Source of the DNA: Salticus scenicus
Lineage: Eukaryota; Arthropoda; Arachnida; Araneae; Salticidae
Direction: 5' to 3'
Length of the DNA stretch: 64,000 nucleotides
NCBI GenBank assembly: GCA_963930645.1
Contig: OZ005648.1
Span: 267,479,830 to 267,543,829, forward strand
The notes beneath the pieces were generated by a model that had not been told where the DNA came from, made no database searches, and worked only from the letters and a program-made list of their open reading frames with translations. Below, piece after piece: positions 11,054 through 21,877 of this stretch; positions within the stretch are counted from its first letter, which is position 1; each line of letters begins with the position of its first letter. Position numbers and translations under genes: made by a program.

Positions 11054-11282
11054 ATGGTAATATTAAAATTTAAAATGTAAATACAGGTAAAATTTGCGCA
11101 TGCGTAATGTAAATATTTGTATATAGATACTTGTACATATTTGTGAATTTTGTAAATATTTCTCACTTGATTTTTGTTTCTATTTTGTCGTTATATGCAA
11201 CTTTGTTTTGTATTTGAGATTGTGTAAATTTGGTTAGTTTCGCCTCTTAAGCAAGGGTTGCACTGCCCGGGACGTGCAGTAC

Positions 11283-11296
11283 TTGGGAGGGGGGCA
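11283..11296 (+). promoter_or_regulatory. Polypurine tract of left Gypsy copy
   Basis: TTGGGAGGGGGGCA ends just before the 3' LTR. It is identical to the tract before the 3' LTR of the right copy. It serves as the plus-strand DNA primer in LTR retrotransposons. Confidence 0.8.
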
Positions 11297-11297
11297 G

Positions 11298-11915
11298 TGT
11301 TACAAAATTGTAAATAATTGTGTTTATTTTTGTATAAATTCTTTCAAAGAGGCTTAGGAAGTTGATAAAGTGCTAATTTTGTGCATTTCTAGTCGTATTA
11401 GTGTTGAAATAGCCTTATTTTCCCTTAAAAACGCATTAAAAAGCCCCAATAAGGCAGGTAATGGATTTGGCGCCAAATTTGGCGACTTTTTCCCACCTTG
11501 GCGAGAAAATCCTTATATGGGATATACCAAATATGGAAGCTGTAAGTTGATTGGTTGACCACTTTCTAGAGTTTTCTCGAAAAATCTGGATTCCATGGAA
11601 CAGTATATAAGCCTGTTTTCTTCGCCAAGGCCAGTCAGAGTCAGTTCAGTTCAGATCTCAGCCAGCTTCGCTAGTGCTTGCATTGCTCTTGAGCCTCTTT
11701 GAGAGAGACTTGCTTCAAGTGTTATTGCTATACAGTTTGAACTGTGGATTTGCTATTGACAGCTGTTGTTTAAGCTGTGGTTACTGCTTGAATTGAAGCT
11801 GATACTTGGTTTATTGACCTGTATTTTTCTGGAACTTTCCGTGAATAAATTACTGAATTTTTGTAAGTTTGGCCTTTCATTCCCGGACAACTCACGAACC
11901 CTCAAGTACGCAACA
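11298..11915 (+). repeat. 3' LTR of left Gypsy copy
   Basis: 618 bp, TGTTAC…GCAACA, followed by the GTAT duplication. It retains a 19-bp segment with a TTGGCGAG unit that the 5' LTR has lost. It contains the TATA box and an AATAAA signal near its end. Confidence 0.93.
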
Positions 11916-12591
11916 GTATCTCAGCTTCTAATTAACATAATTCCATAGGTAAAATATCATTTTAAGTCTTTTAAACTGAAATTGAGGAGTACATATTGCA
12001 AATCTCTGTCGCCAGAGGGCGCGTTGTCATTTTAATAATTCAATATCTCCAATTCTGATTATCAGTAAATTACTTATAGGGAGAAGATTGGGAGACCATA
12101 GGCCCCACTGGGTTGTGGATTTGCCACAATCAGAATTTTCAAGGTCCTTTATATGGTGAGCGAACAGGCTATTTCAAATCATGAAATGTAAAACGGCGCC
12201 TTCGGCGCCACACAGCAAACATTTGCTACAGTTAAAAATTTGAAATCTATTTGTGGTATGAGCATGGAAGCTGTTTTAAGTTCTAAAACGGGGATAAGGC
12301 GCCGCAGACGCCACCGAGCTGGACTTTGCTGAAGTCAGAATTTTGAAAGATCGTAACACGGGGAGCCAACAGGCTGTTTCAGATATTGAAACGGGAAGAG
12401 GGCGCCGTAGGCGCTACCGAGTGGTAATTTACTGCGATTAAATTTTTCAATAAAGTTATTTTCACTATATGTCAATGAGCTGTTGAAGGACCTGAAATGG
12501 GAAAAAGGCACCGCAGGCGCCACCAAGCGGGAGTTTCGTAAAGTCGAACTTTTCAAGGATCGCGAACCAGCTGGTCGCCAAAGGCGGCTAG
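11916..12591 (+). mobile_element. Helitron-like element, right part with 3' end
   Basis: Begins with the duplicated GTAT, then CTCAGCTTC, continuing the element interrupted by the Gypsy copy. From about 12185 it holds four diverged units of roughly 115-120 bp, each with a GGCGCCGCAGGCGCCACC-like core. It ends in the hairpin CGCC-AAA-GGCG (12576-12586), extendable to six pairs, followed by CTAG (12588-12591) and T. A 3' hairpin plus CTRR before T is the Helitron terminus signature. No Rep/helicase is present, so it is non-autonomous. Confidence 0.75.
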
Positions 12592-12729
12592 TATAGAATA
12601 AGAATTACAGAAATATGAATTATGTAAATTAAGATTTCTTAAATAAAACATTTACTTATGGAACTGCGATATCCTCTTTAATTCATTGCCAAAATGACAA
12701 TGAAAGCTTAAAAGTTAGGGGGTCTTATA

Positions 12730-15259
12730 CAGTAGCGGCTCGTGAGATTCCTTTACAGGGGGGCTGCATGTCTATGTAAGATTTGAAAAAAAAAAAAACG
12801 AAAATTATTTTCTAAATAATCTGTTTTACTCGGGGGCTTCGGGTTTTATATGCGCAGACTGAGCAAGAAGCAGAGTAATACAGGATACAGCATCGATTTA
12901 AAATTTTATATTATTTATTGGACATTCATTACAAAAGAAAAAAAAAATCTGGAGATTTTATTTTGTTAACTTTATTTATTAATGATAATCAATTTTCCCC
13001 CAACAAAATATTTTTCATCTGCATGCTATTATTTTCTCCAAGACGGTGCGAAGTATCCATACATGATTGTAAATCAACTTTTGCTCATTAAAAAGATACA
13101 CACAATGATTTATATAAAAATAATAATAAATAGTTTGATTACATACTTATGTAGATCTGTACAGTTCTTGCGATAATAACTGCAAATAATTCGAATCTAT
13201 TGTCCATAATGATAAAGAATTTCTTTTTGTGTCTCTGTAAAAAAATTTATAAGTCCTGTACTCATCAAAACTATACAAATTGCGTGATGATTACCTATAA
13301 CCTACCTACCAATTTTTAGCTCAATTGGATAAAACATTTAGGCGCAATCGCACTTCATAAATTTAAGTCCATTAATCAAAATGATAAGGAATTTTTCTTT
13401 GTGTCCTTGTAACAGAACTATAAGTCTCACATCCATCAAATTCTATACAGCTCGTTTGATGGTGACCTTTCACATACCTACCAGCTTTCAGTTCAATCGA
13501 ACCAAGCATTTAGATGTTTTGATACTCACTCACACTTACTCACACCATACGTATAACACTGTAAAAATAGCAAAAATGAGCTCAGGAGACCTCAGAACAT
13601 TATAGTAATGTAATGCTCGTATCTTAAAAGTGCAATTATAATGATGCGTTTCATTAATTTATTTAGAACATCCTTTGAAATATTAATTAAAAGAGTTAAC
13701 ATTGACTTAAAATCTTGCACATCATATAGATTATGAAATGCTTGTCTAACATTACGAACATTTTATTATTATTATTATTTTTTTTTTTTTTTTAATGCGA
13801 ACTTTACACACATGGTACAGTAAACTAAAATTTCATTTAGATATGAAACCTTAGTATAATTAAAAATGAATTTCCAAAATTTGCTGCACATAGTAACGTA
13901 TCCGATATCTTCTGTATTGCCGTGTATTTAAAATAAAAAATATATATATATATATCTACAAATGTTAACACTATTTTCTTTTGATATATTTAAAAAGTCT
14001 TGAATAGTATATATCAGTTTAATTTGGTTTGTAATATTATCTAAGCCATCAGTGCATTCTGGATGTTTTGTGTGTCCTCGTAAAAGAAGTATAAATGAAA
14101 AATACAACATTTTCTAAATCGATAAGTTTGTTATGCATTAGAATAATTTATATAAATTTCCTAGATTCTGCAACAGAATAGCACTGCTAAAATGTATTTA
14201 AATTTATTTTCTTATAAAGTGTAATGTGTAAGAAATTTTTGTGCATTCCTCTAAATGAACTGTAAACGGAACATACCCCATTTTTAATAGGAAAAATAGT
14301 GGGGTCAATCTAAAGAACGGATATTAAAATGCTTAAATTTCCGAGCATATTTCTGAAAGTTCTCACTCAAATAGAAAGACATGAAACGAAGTTATAAATG
14401 CTTTCTAACTTCGTTGTACGAAAATGTCAGATATTAAAAATTTAGTAATCTCGTGTTTTTAAGGAAGGTTCGACTGCTAATATTTCTCATCAAAATAGAA
14501 AAACGCTAGTGACTAAAATACAAGTTAAAAAAAAAAATAATAATAATTATAATAATAACCTTATCAACAAAACGAATAAACACCTGATAAATTTTAAATA
14601 TTATGTTTAAGGCAAAATTTATATAAAAATTGAGATTCTGTCTGTTCAACGTTTCTGCCATTGGCAAAGCAAGAAACCGAAAAACCGTGCAAAATTTCCA
14701 TGTAATATAAAATAAAAAACTGTTTAAAAATAAATAAAAATGACTTCTATTTTCTCATATAATCGTGAATAATCTTCATGCTAAATTTTTTTACCTCTCA
14801 TACATAATCATCAAACACAGCGACTACCACATTAAAAACTGTGAAGAAAAAACGTAGATTACAAAGGGAAATTGTTCTTTTCGAGCATCACCAAAATCCC
14901 TAATCAGATTGGAGCTGCACCGGCCGCAGCTCCAACCAAATGGTCGAAACTGGTGGGGAAAACGAGTAGGGGCGGTTGTAACTGTTCTTTCCCTAAAGAA
15001 ATCCCTTTTTTCGGGAGCTGCACGAATGAGCAGTCCCTTTACGAATTTTCGAGGTGCTATTACGTTTAAAAATGGTGAACTTTTCTCAGATTTTTTAATA
15101 TTTTTTCATGATAACGAAGTAATCTGCTTTTCTATATGCATAATACTATACAATATAATAATATTTATTTTCAAAATATTTTGAAAGTTGATAAAATAAT
15201 TTTTTCGAATATTTCTGGGGGGGCTGCAGCTCTGCAGCTCCTGCCACGAGCCGCCACTG
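12730..15259. mobile_element. hAT-type transposon (CAGTRGCGGCTCGTG ends, 8-bp duplication)
   Basis: Left end CAGTAGCGGCTCGTG and right end CACGAGCCGCCACTG form 15-bp inverted repeats with one mismatch. They are flanked by exact GTCTTATA duplications (12722-12729 and 15260-15267). A GGGGGGCTGCA motif lies just inside both ends. No transposase frame is recognisable; open frames inside are short and unremarkable. Related left ends occur at 17663 and 21109. Confidence 0.9.
13201..13560. repeat. Two diverged ~180-bp tandem units inside the hAT element
   Basis: Unit one (about 13205-13380) and unit two (about 13378-13560) share CCAT-AATGATAA-GAATTT, TTTGTGTC-TGTAA, CATCAAA-CTATACA, TGATG, CCTACCA and TCAAT phrases in the same order. 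Function is unknown. Confidence 0.55.
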
Positions 15260-15267
15260 GTCTTATA

Positions 15268-15696
15268 CTAAAGTTGTACAGAAGAAATTTTAAGAAACCA
15301 GCATAATAACCGTTGCTAAAGGACGAAACAGTTACTGCATGCTTTTATATGGAAAAATAGATTTAAAAGAAGAAGTCCTGTCATACTAAATTAAATTATG
15401 TTTCTCTCGCACAGAATTTTCTATCTATATTTAGAAAACAAAAACAGGCTTCACTTTTACTTCCATATGAAATCTGTAATTTTATAGGAAAGAAAAGGCT
15501 GTGGAATCAGCATTTTGCAGGCGTGAAAGCTGCTGCTAAGGGCAGCGGAAACCCAAATAGAGGTTTTGACTGATTCTTTTTTTAAATATTGATAACTGAT
15601 GTGGAATTTTAAGATCGTTTAAATATAATGACCAGTGAATATCGAAGCGGGTAAAACCTACTAAAAACACAGCAACGCGTGGCTGGGTTCAGCTAG
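15268..15696 (+). mobile_element. Helitron-like 3' end
   Basis: Ends with the hairpin GCTG-GGTT-CAGC (15682-15693), followed by CTAG (15693-15696) and T. This is the same terminal architecture as at 12591, but a different sequence. The 5' limit is not identified; sequence before the hAT at 12730 may belong to it. No coding content. Confidence 0.45.
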
Positions 15697-16089
15697 TTTT
15701 TAAATAAAATATCTAATTTTTAACCCAAATTAAGAATGTCTAATTTTAAAAATTAATTTTAGAAAAGTAAATAACAGAATTGTTTTGCTACTGTTTTTCC
15801 CGGTAGATAAATGAAAACTTAGTGTAATATCTTCTGGCGGACCATGGTCCAGGTCCGGACCGCAGAAGGTAAAAAATTGGACCATCAAAAATTTATTGAA
15901 AGTATAAATTACACAAATAAATTATTTAAAATATACTTTTCTGTAGAAAACAATAAGTTTGGATGCCCCACTTATCATTTTTTCTAGTGTTTTACAATTA
16001 ATTGCATGACTAATTTGAACTCTTAAAGGTAAGTGATAGGTAGATGAAATACATAGTTGCTATGCTTGATCAAGTTGATTAATTTTATG
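15697..16089. other. Unassigned AT-rich stretch
   Basis: A stretch near 15700-15810 resembles sequence at about 18715-18810, so it is a dispersed repeat. A GC-rich self-complementary patch, GGTCCAGGTCCGGACC, lies at about 15847-15862. No gene is seen; it may be the upstream part of the transposase relic that follows. Confidence 0.4.
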
Positions 16090-16385
16090 AGGTCTCGTTC
16101 TGCTCTTCAACACAGACGACAGTTCAAGGAGTTTCTATCTGAGTGTAATTCGGCACATTCTGACTTATTGCAACACAAAAATGTTCGTTGGTAAGTAAAG
16201 GTCAATTGATTGAACATTTCTGGCAAATAAAAGAAGCAACTTTACTGAAAGACATTCAGAAACATTTAAATGAGCTCAATACCGAGCTATAAGGAAATGG
16301 GAAATTAATATGCAACCTGATACAATATGTGTCTTCTTTATGCATGCTGGATATCTTCCTCCATGAACTAAGACCACAAATGTAA
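16090..16385 (+). pseudogene. hAT transposase fragment (DUF4371/GTF2IRD2-like)
   Basis: Conceptual translation gives RSRSALQHRRQFKEFLSE, then a one-base loss around 16192. It continues as WLSKGQLIEHFWQIKEATLL and IQKHLNELNTEL, then a stop. The order (…HNNVRWLSKG… followed by …HLNELN-LQGK-KLI…) is characteristic of domesticated and transposon hAT proteins of the GTF2IRD2/ZBED5 type. Only a middle segment remains; there is no BED finger and no C-terminal dimerisation region. Element ends for this relic were not identified. Confidence 0.65.
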
Positions 16386-16455
16386 TTTCACCCATTGATT
16401 TTTGAATACAAATAAGCCTATATATCATATTTCATTTTGTGAGTGAACATTAACC

Positions 16456-16610
16456 CCTCAACTGCCCCGGACGTATATATACGTGACAACGCAATATAAC
16501 CTTGAAAGGCATCTTGACAGTGTATTCGAAGGATTTACTCATTTCAGAGTTGAGAGTGACCGGTGGAACTGGTAAGCAAATCTTGTAAATTTTCGTCGGC
16601 AGGAAAGGAG
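16456..16610. mobile_element. piggyBac-type MITE
   Basis: TTAA at 16452-16455 and 16611-16614 flank imperfect terminal inverted repeats: CCCCTCAACTGCCCCGGACG on the left, and CTCCTTTCCTGCCGACG as the complement of the right. It is 155 bp and non-coding. TTAA target sites with C-rich ends suggest a piggyBac-mobilised element. Confidence 0.65.
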
Positions 16611-17662
16611 TTAACGTTGATGACAGTCACTTAATTTCTACTTTTATTATGATGATTTTAAAGACAAAAACAAAGCATAGCAAGAAACAAAAATAAGGGC
16701 TCAGTGGCACACCCACAGAGGGGGCTTAGGGGGCTCAAGCCCCCTCCAGAACCAGCTGACATGGTAAAAAACTTTAGATATGCATGAAAAAATATATTAT
16801 TCAAACACAGATATTGTAAGCAAAAATAAAGTTTATAAATTATACATTAAATATTAGGAATTTTTTTAATTCTTACATTCAAATGCAAAAACAATGAACT
16901 AGTTCTTTGTTTTTTAGTTGAAATATACACTAGACATTCCATTGCAATTTTTAGGAATTGGCTTCTAAGGCCCTAAAGCATATACTGTTGTTATGAAATC
17001 AAGGGAGTATCTAAAAAGTCAGGCAGGAGAAGCAATCTGATGAGGAAATAAGCAGGGATATATTTGTCAGAAAAATGGAATACCAGGCTCATACAATTTT
17101 ATATTTTAATTCATGAGTATTTATAGCTAGCTTCTTTTTGAAAGTTTGTTTAGTCCTGCCTTGGGCAAAATTAACACATTCGCATCGGCAAATGAAAATT
17201 CTAGTTTGATATAAAATAACGATCAGCCCTGCTCTTAGTCGTTCCTCTAAAACAATATTTGAAATTAAAAATGAAATTTGCATATTCGTTAAACCTTTTA
17301 CATGCTACTAGCACATATACATGATAGTTAAATTTCACATAAATTGAAGATAAAATTTAATTGGTTTAATTTCAAATACGCAAAATTATTTCTCTAAAAA
17401 TATAACGATTTAGAGGAATGCCAAAAGGCACAGTTTACTGTTCAAAATAGGAAAATACCCCAATAACAATATGTTACAATATATTTTACAGATACTTCTG
17501 AGGATGGGGTCACTTTTTTTTTTGTCAGGGTTAGTAGAACATACAGTAGGGTCCATGCACAGTTTTCATTTTTGCCTCTCATATCACTGAGATCTAAGCT
17601 TCATTTTTGGATAATGCAATTTTTTCATGTTATAAAAATTCAAATTTCACAATATATATAAA

Positions 17663-17720
17663 CAGTGGCGGCTTGTGCAAGTTTTTACAGGTGGGGCCCG
17701 ACCCATCGTAAATGTAATTT
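17663..17720 (+). mobile_element. Left end of a CAGTGGCGGCT hAT family, partner end not found
   Basis: CAGTGGCGGCTTGTGCAAG…TTTACAGG matches the left ends at 12730 and 21109. No complementary right end follows inside 16702-18660, so it is truncated or its right end has diverged. Confidence 0.5.
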
Positions 17721-17899
17721 AACATTAATATTATTCATTATTCAAACATGAAAACAAATATTATTAAAGTGGGATGTAAAAATAAAATTTTAGGAAAAAA
17801 AAAATGGCGAATCTTAAATTTAACTTTATGGAAAAAACTGCATAAAATTATCTCAAAAATTAAAGTTTTATAACTACAACTGCAAAATTCTGCAATCGA

Positions 17900-18110
17900 A
17901 ATTTAAATATCTGGAAGCTGGTAGACGGGAATTGCCAAGTTCGATACCAGGTCGCTTTCGTCGCCATATACATATTTTTCCATGGTTTTCTCCGAAACCC
18001 GCATAAATAAGGGATATGTAACACTTAGACTCTCTACAGAAAGTACACCACTCAGGTCTAGGACCTCTTTCAGTCAAATGGCTTTAACCCTAACACTACA
18101 CACCATTAAA
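17900..18110 (+). mobile_element. tRNA-derived SINE
   Basis: Contains a Pol III B-box-like AGTTCGATACC (17938-17948) preceded by GGAAGCTGGTAGACGGG. Downstream is a conserved body (TTTTCTCCGAAAC, CAGGTCTAGGACC, TCAAATGGCTTTAA) that recurs in the SINE at 42775. The tRNA region cannot fold as a complete tRNA, so it is not a tRNA gene. Confidence 0.6.
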
Positions 18111-18668
18111 ATTTAAACTCAAATGTTTCAGCGTGTAATAATATTCAGCGTGTAATAATATTCTTTTAAATATAGAATTTCAAAAGTTATATTCATGTTT
18201 CTTATCTTAAAAAATAAATAAAATAGACCTTAATAAATCTGTAAGAAGTTATACTGAAATTTAGAAAGTCATGATAACGTAATGCGGATACATATTAAAA
18301 AACACCATGTTTCTCACTTTAAGAGCTTAATTTTAGATAATTTCAATGAATAAAGGAATAAGGCGGCTTTTCATCTTAAAAAAAAAAAAAAAAAAAAAGA
18401 AAGATGTTCGTCGCGAAATCTGTCAACCCGCTGTTCCAGTAAAATAAACTGTACAAATAAACACGCCAATCTCGGGCCGATTTAAAACAGTCCGCTGTAT
18501 TAAATAAGGAAAAGGGAAGTTGCAGTCGCTCAGTCAAAGTATAATGTCAAATAAAAATTTTAATGAATGTGTGCGTATATGCCCATAAACTTATTTACTG
18601 TACTACATAACCCAATTATTCTTCAGCCCCCTCCAGACAGAAATTCTGGGTGCGCCCCTGTAAGGGCT

Positions 18669-19180
18669 TGGCTCAAATTACAGAGTATGTGGAAGATACT
18701 TAAGTATTATTTTTACATTAAACAGCTATTTTTTTTATCTGAAATTAAAAACCTCCGATTTTAACAATTAATTTTATAAAATTAAATAATGTAATTGTTT
18801 TGCTTGAACTTATGAGTTAATTAATTCGAGTTACCTGTATTTAATGTATCATTATTGTCTCTCAAAGGCCAACTTTAACACTGAGAAATGAAACTAGTTA
18901 ACCAAGTATTTAGAGACATTTGGAAACTTTTTCAACATTTAAAGATTTTCTCTTCTTTTCTTTTCAAAGTACAACTTCGATAGACATATTTCATCTTGAC
19001 ATAGCTCTGACACTGCTTTAAGTACAATTCTACAACGAGACTTAGCAAGTAAGCATCACGACAAAGAGGTTAGTTATATTAGAACAAGTATTGCAGCTCC
19101 GAAGAGACGGAACTATCACAATCTAGGCACAACATTTAAAATTTAGTGGCTGCTTAAGATAGGAGAAAGCAAACATACAG
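18669..19180. other. No recognisable feature
   Basis: AT-rich single-copy-looking DNA without an open frame of note. The first ~150 bases resemble the stretch at 15700-15810. Confidence 0.4.
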
Positions 19181-19188
19181 GGTAAAGC

Positions 19189-19682
19189 CAGTGGCATACC
19201 GACACGGAGGGACGGAGAAATCAGACCGCCACGGGCCTCTGGTCGTGAGGAGCCTCTGAAGAAGCTTAACTTTTAAGTATATGTATCTGGTAAAGTTACC
19301 GTGCTGTTATTTTGACCTGAATCATTCGTTACAATTCTCCTTTATGCTTATCAGACAGAAGAAGGCCGTTCACCACTATAGAGTAGCTTGGAGTGATTGT
19401 TCCGATATAAAAAGTGACAGTACAGCAAAATAGACCGTAGACACAAAGACTAATAGAATCCATTTATGCAAGAACTGACTAAGGCAGGGAAGCAGGCCAA
19501 TGCTCCTGGCTCCCATGTTGGTTTGGGCTTTCGAATCACTTTTAAAACTAATTTTTAATGCCTTTTAGTTAAAAAATGAAGTGAAGATGTACAAGTACAA
19601 GGAGGCCTCCTGATAGGGGTGGGGTGGGGGGGCCTCAGTGAGACTTTCGCCCAAGACCTCGAGAATTATAGTTCTGCCACTG
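19189..19682. mobile_element. Putative hAT-type MITE
   Basis: Begins CAGTGGCATACCG and ends TTCTGCCACTG, so the inverted repeat is short (CAGTGGCA). Flanks GGTAAAGC and GATGAAGC match at six of eight positions, consistent with a decayed 8-bp duplication. It is 494 bp, with GGCCTC-rich stretches near both ends and no coding content. Confidence 0.5.
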
Positions 19683-19690
19683 GATGAAGC

Positions 19691-20626
19691 ATGGAGCACC
19701 GTGCTCATAGAATGAAACATTCTCGACTTGACTTGCGCATGTGTTCTAGATGAAAACAATCAAGATAGACAAGGTTTTTCATCACAAGGCTTGAATACTT
19801 GTTTGCATTGAAGTTCTTTGGTCGCAAACTTGTCTGAAATTATGAGCACTGCACAATACGCGATGAGTCAAAATTGGCTGTATATGCGTAAGATTGGAAA
19901 ATATATAGTCAAATTACCGAGAAGAAAATAATTATAAAGTAGCATAACATTGAGGGGTTTTTTGGGGCCCTCGGCAATCGACGACCAGCCAACATGGCCA
20001 GTCTGGGCCTGTATGTATGCTTTGCACACGAGAAGCCCATCAGTTGCTGAGAGGTTATGGCTCTTGAAGTGGTACACAAGAAATGACACATTCAGTCTCA
20101 GGTTTTGATTCTCAACTTAGCTGTTTAGACTTTTCTATGCTTTTCTCCAAAACTCACATTATTACAAGCTATGTCCTTTTAGAAAGACTTCCACGGAGAA
20201 CCTCCACCCAAAACCCCACCTATGTTTCTCAAGTAGTTAATCGGGCTTACAAAACCATTACTTTTGATATATGAAAACAAAATAAAACATCACTGGATAT
20301 CCCTACCTTACTAAGCACAAATTTCATATAGTATCAATTACTAAAATGCCAATACTATGTATGCTATGCATACATGAAAACGAAGCAAAGAGAAAAACTT
20401 AACTGGCTCCCCTATCCCACTCATTGATAACCCCCTACCTTGCATGTTTCTCAAAATTCACAAAAATCCATATCACAGCAATAAGTATTACGTACGTATG
20501 TATGCTCAATGTATAGTAAAAGCAAAAACCACTATGTCTTTGTGCAGAAAGCTCAAAATGCATGAAATTACATACCACAACAATACTGTTAAGTTTCCAT
20601 CAGATTTATAAGAAAGTTAATATTTT
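19691..20626. other. No recognisable feature
   Basis: Moderately AT-rich. The short open frames do not resemble known proteins, and no terminal repeats were found. The patch at 19960-20060 is more GC-rich, but I do not recognise it. Confidence 0.4.
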
Positions 20627-20671
20627 TATATAGACAATAAGACTTCTTCACACACCATAAATTTTAATCCA

Positions 20672-20715
20672 GCACAACTTGTTTCGAAAGGACGTAGCCT
20701 TCCTTCATCAGGTGC
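20672..20715 (-). ncRNA. Hammerhead-ribozyme-like motif (left palindrome arm)
   Basis: Minus-strand inverted copy of the motif at 20810-20853. It has GCAC, CTGATGA, stem II GGAAGG/CCTTTC, GAA, then ACAAGT instead of ACCGGT in the stem III position, and returning GTGC. The stem III change weakens pairing, so this arm is the less convincing ribozyme. Confidence 0.45.
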
Positions 20716-20809
20716 AAAAAAACACGTGCTACTGCCTTGGAGGCAAAAGCAAGACTGCTTTTGGTCAAGGTCTTGCTTTTGCCTCCAAGGCAGTAGCACG
20801 TGTTTTTTT

Positions 20810-20853
20810 GCACCTGATGAAGGAAGGCTACGTCCTTTCGAAACCGGTTGTGC
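20810..20853 (+). ncRNA. Hammerhead-ribozyme-like motif (right palindrome arm)
   Basis: In order: stem I strand GCAC; CTGATGA; one extra A; stem II GGAAGG-CTACGT-CCTTTC (six pairs, one G-U); GAA; minimal stem III ACCGGT; T; and stem I return GTGC. All conserved core blocks are present in the right order and spacing. The downstream TTTATGGTGT phrase also follows the motif at 9813-9866, so both belong to one retroelement family. The extra A and short stems leave activity uncertain. Confidence 0.6.
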
Positions 20854-20898
20854 TGGATTAAAATTTATGGTGTGTGAAGAAGTCTTATTGTCTATATA

Positions 20899-21353
20899 TC
20901 TATTGTACACCAGTTTTACATTTAGTTTTGGTGAGTTAATATTTTTGTCAGATGGATTTTATTAAAGATGTGATTTTATAAACATTTTATTTTAATTAAA
21001 AGAAAATTGATCTGAAGGCAAAATATTAAATGAAAAAATATGTCAAAATACTCACTTTTAACCTTTTATGAAAAATAGCTTTAGAAATAATAACAATGTA
21101 CATACATACAGTGGCGGCTTGTGCAATTTTTCACAGGTTTCGCATGACCCTAAAGATTTTCATGATTTAGCTGTTTATGACTGCGCATGCTTTACACTAA
21201 ACCGGTATCCGACTGAATGAATGAATAACCATCTGCCATTATTCCAGCATTACTGAATCGGTTTAGCCTGGCATCAGAGTTTCGCATTTTTTTATGTTTC
21301 TGCATCGATATTTGATTTTACATCAATATAAAGCCCAGTCCTACCTGTTAAAT
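20899..21353. other. Intervening DNA with a hAT left end
   Basis: At 21109 a CAGTGGCGGCTTGTGCAA end of the family seen at 12730 begins, with TTTCACAGG behind it. No partner end was found before 26.5 kb. The rest is AT-rich with no gene. Confidence 0.4.
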
Positions 21354-21877
21354 ATATCAGTACAAAAAACCCTTAACGGGTTAAAAGTTTGTGACGCCGC
21401 TACTTTATGGCTATAAGAATTGAAATATGAGTCTTAAAAATAGTGATATCAAATTTGAAGTGACGCTTTACAATTAGTTAAAATATACATATTTTCCTAT
21501 TTGATCATTTACTTTCTACTTTTATTTATATTTATAATGCAAACGTAATATTTTTAGCTTCAAGATTAGACAGATATATAAAATACACTCACTGATGCTT
21601 TTTCATTTACATTTCAAATTCAAAATAACAGTTTTAAAAGGAATGATATAAAAATTCCAGTGGCGCCTCGGTGTTATTTTAAAAGATTTGTTTTTAGATT
21701 CCACTAAAACTACTTTTGTTTTGTCTAATAAAGTATATTTACATATTGAAACAGTGCTTTTAATTTTCAAATATACTCTCAAATAATTATACTTTCACTG
21801 AGTTTGCATTATAAATTAAAATTATTTATTTCAATAAATTGATTTATCTTTTGCATCACGCTATCCAAAACATAGTA

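Larger units (their letters stand above)
822..11915 (+). mobile_element. Ty3/Gypsy LTR retrotransposon, defective copy with two nested hAT-like insertions
   Basis: Bounded by two LTRs (822-1420 and 11298-11915) and a GTAT duplication. It is the same family as the complete copy at 54091-60610. Removing the two nested elements and their target duplications leaves about 4.36 kb, against 6.52 kb for the complete copy. The difference is mainly one deletion of about 2.2 kb from just after the gag zinc knuckle to the end of RNase H. Gag has at least three frameshifts, and integrase is cut twice by DNA transposons. The LTRs differ by four substitutions and one 19-bp deletion, so the insertion is older than the right copy. 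The element cannot make its own RT; it could have moved only with proteins supplied by relatives. Confidence 0.93.
16702..18660. mobile_element. hAT-type transposon (CAGKGGCRCACCC ends)
   Basis: Left end CAGTGGCACACCC and right end GGGTGCGCCCCTG, flanked by exact TAAGGGCT duplications (16694-16701 and 18661-18668). The left end continues into the palindrome GGGGGCTCAAGCCCCC, and the right end has a matching GCCCCCTCCAGA. There is no transposase frame. A SINE and the left end of another hAT family lie inside. Confidence 0.88.
20627..20898. repeat. 272-bp near-perfect palindrome
   Basis: Two arms of 129 bp (20627-20755 and 20770-20898) are inverted copies separated by 14 bp. They differ at about two positions: ACAACTTGTTTCG on the left against the complement of CGAAACCGGTTGT on the right. 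Each arm holds a hammerhead-like motif. Such long, nearly identical arms suggest a recent inverted duplication or foldback element. Frames within it are by-products of the symmetry. Confidence 0.95.
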
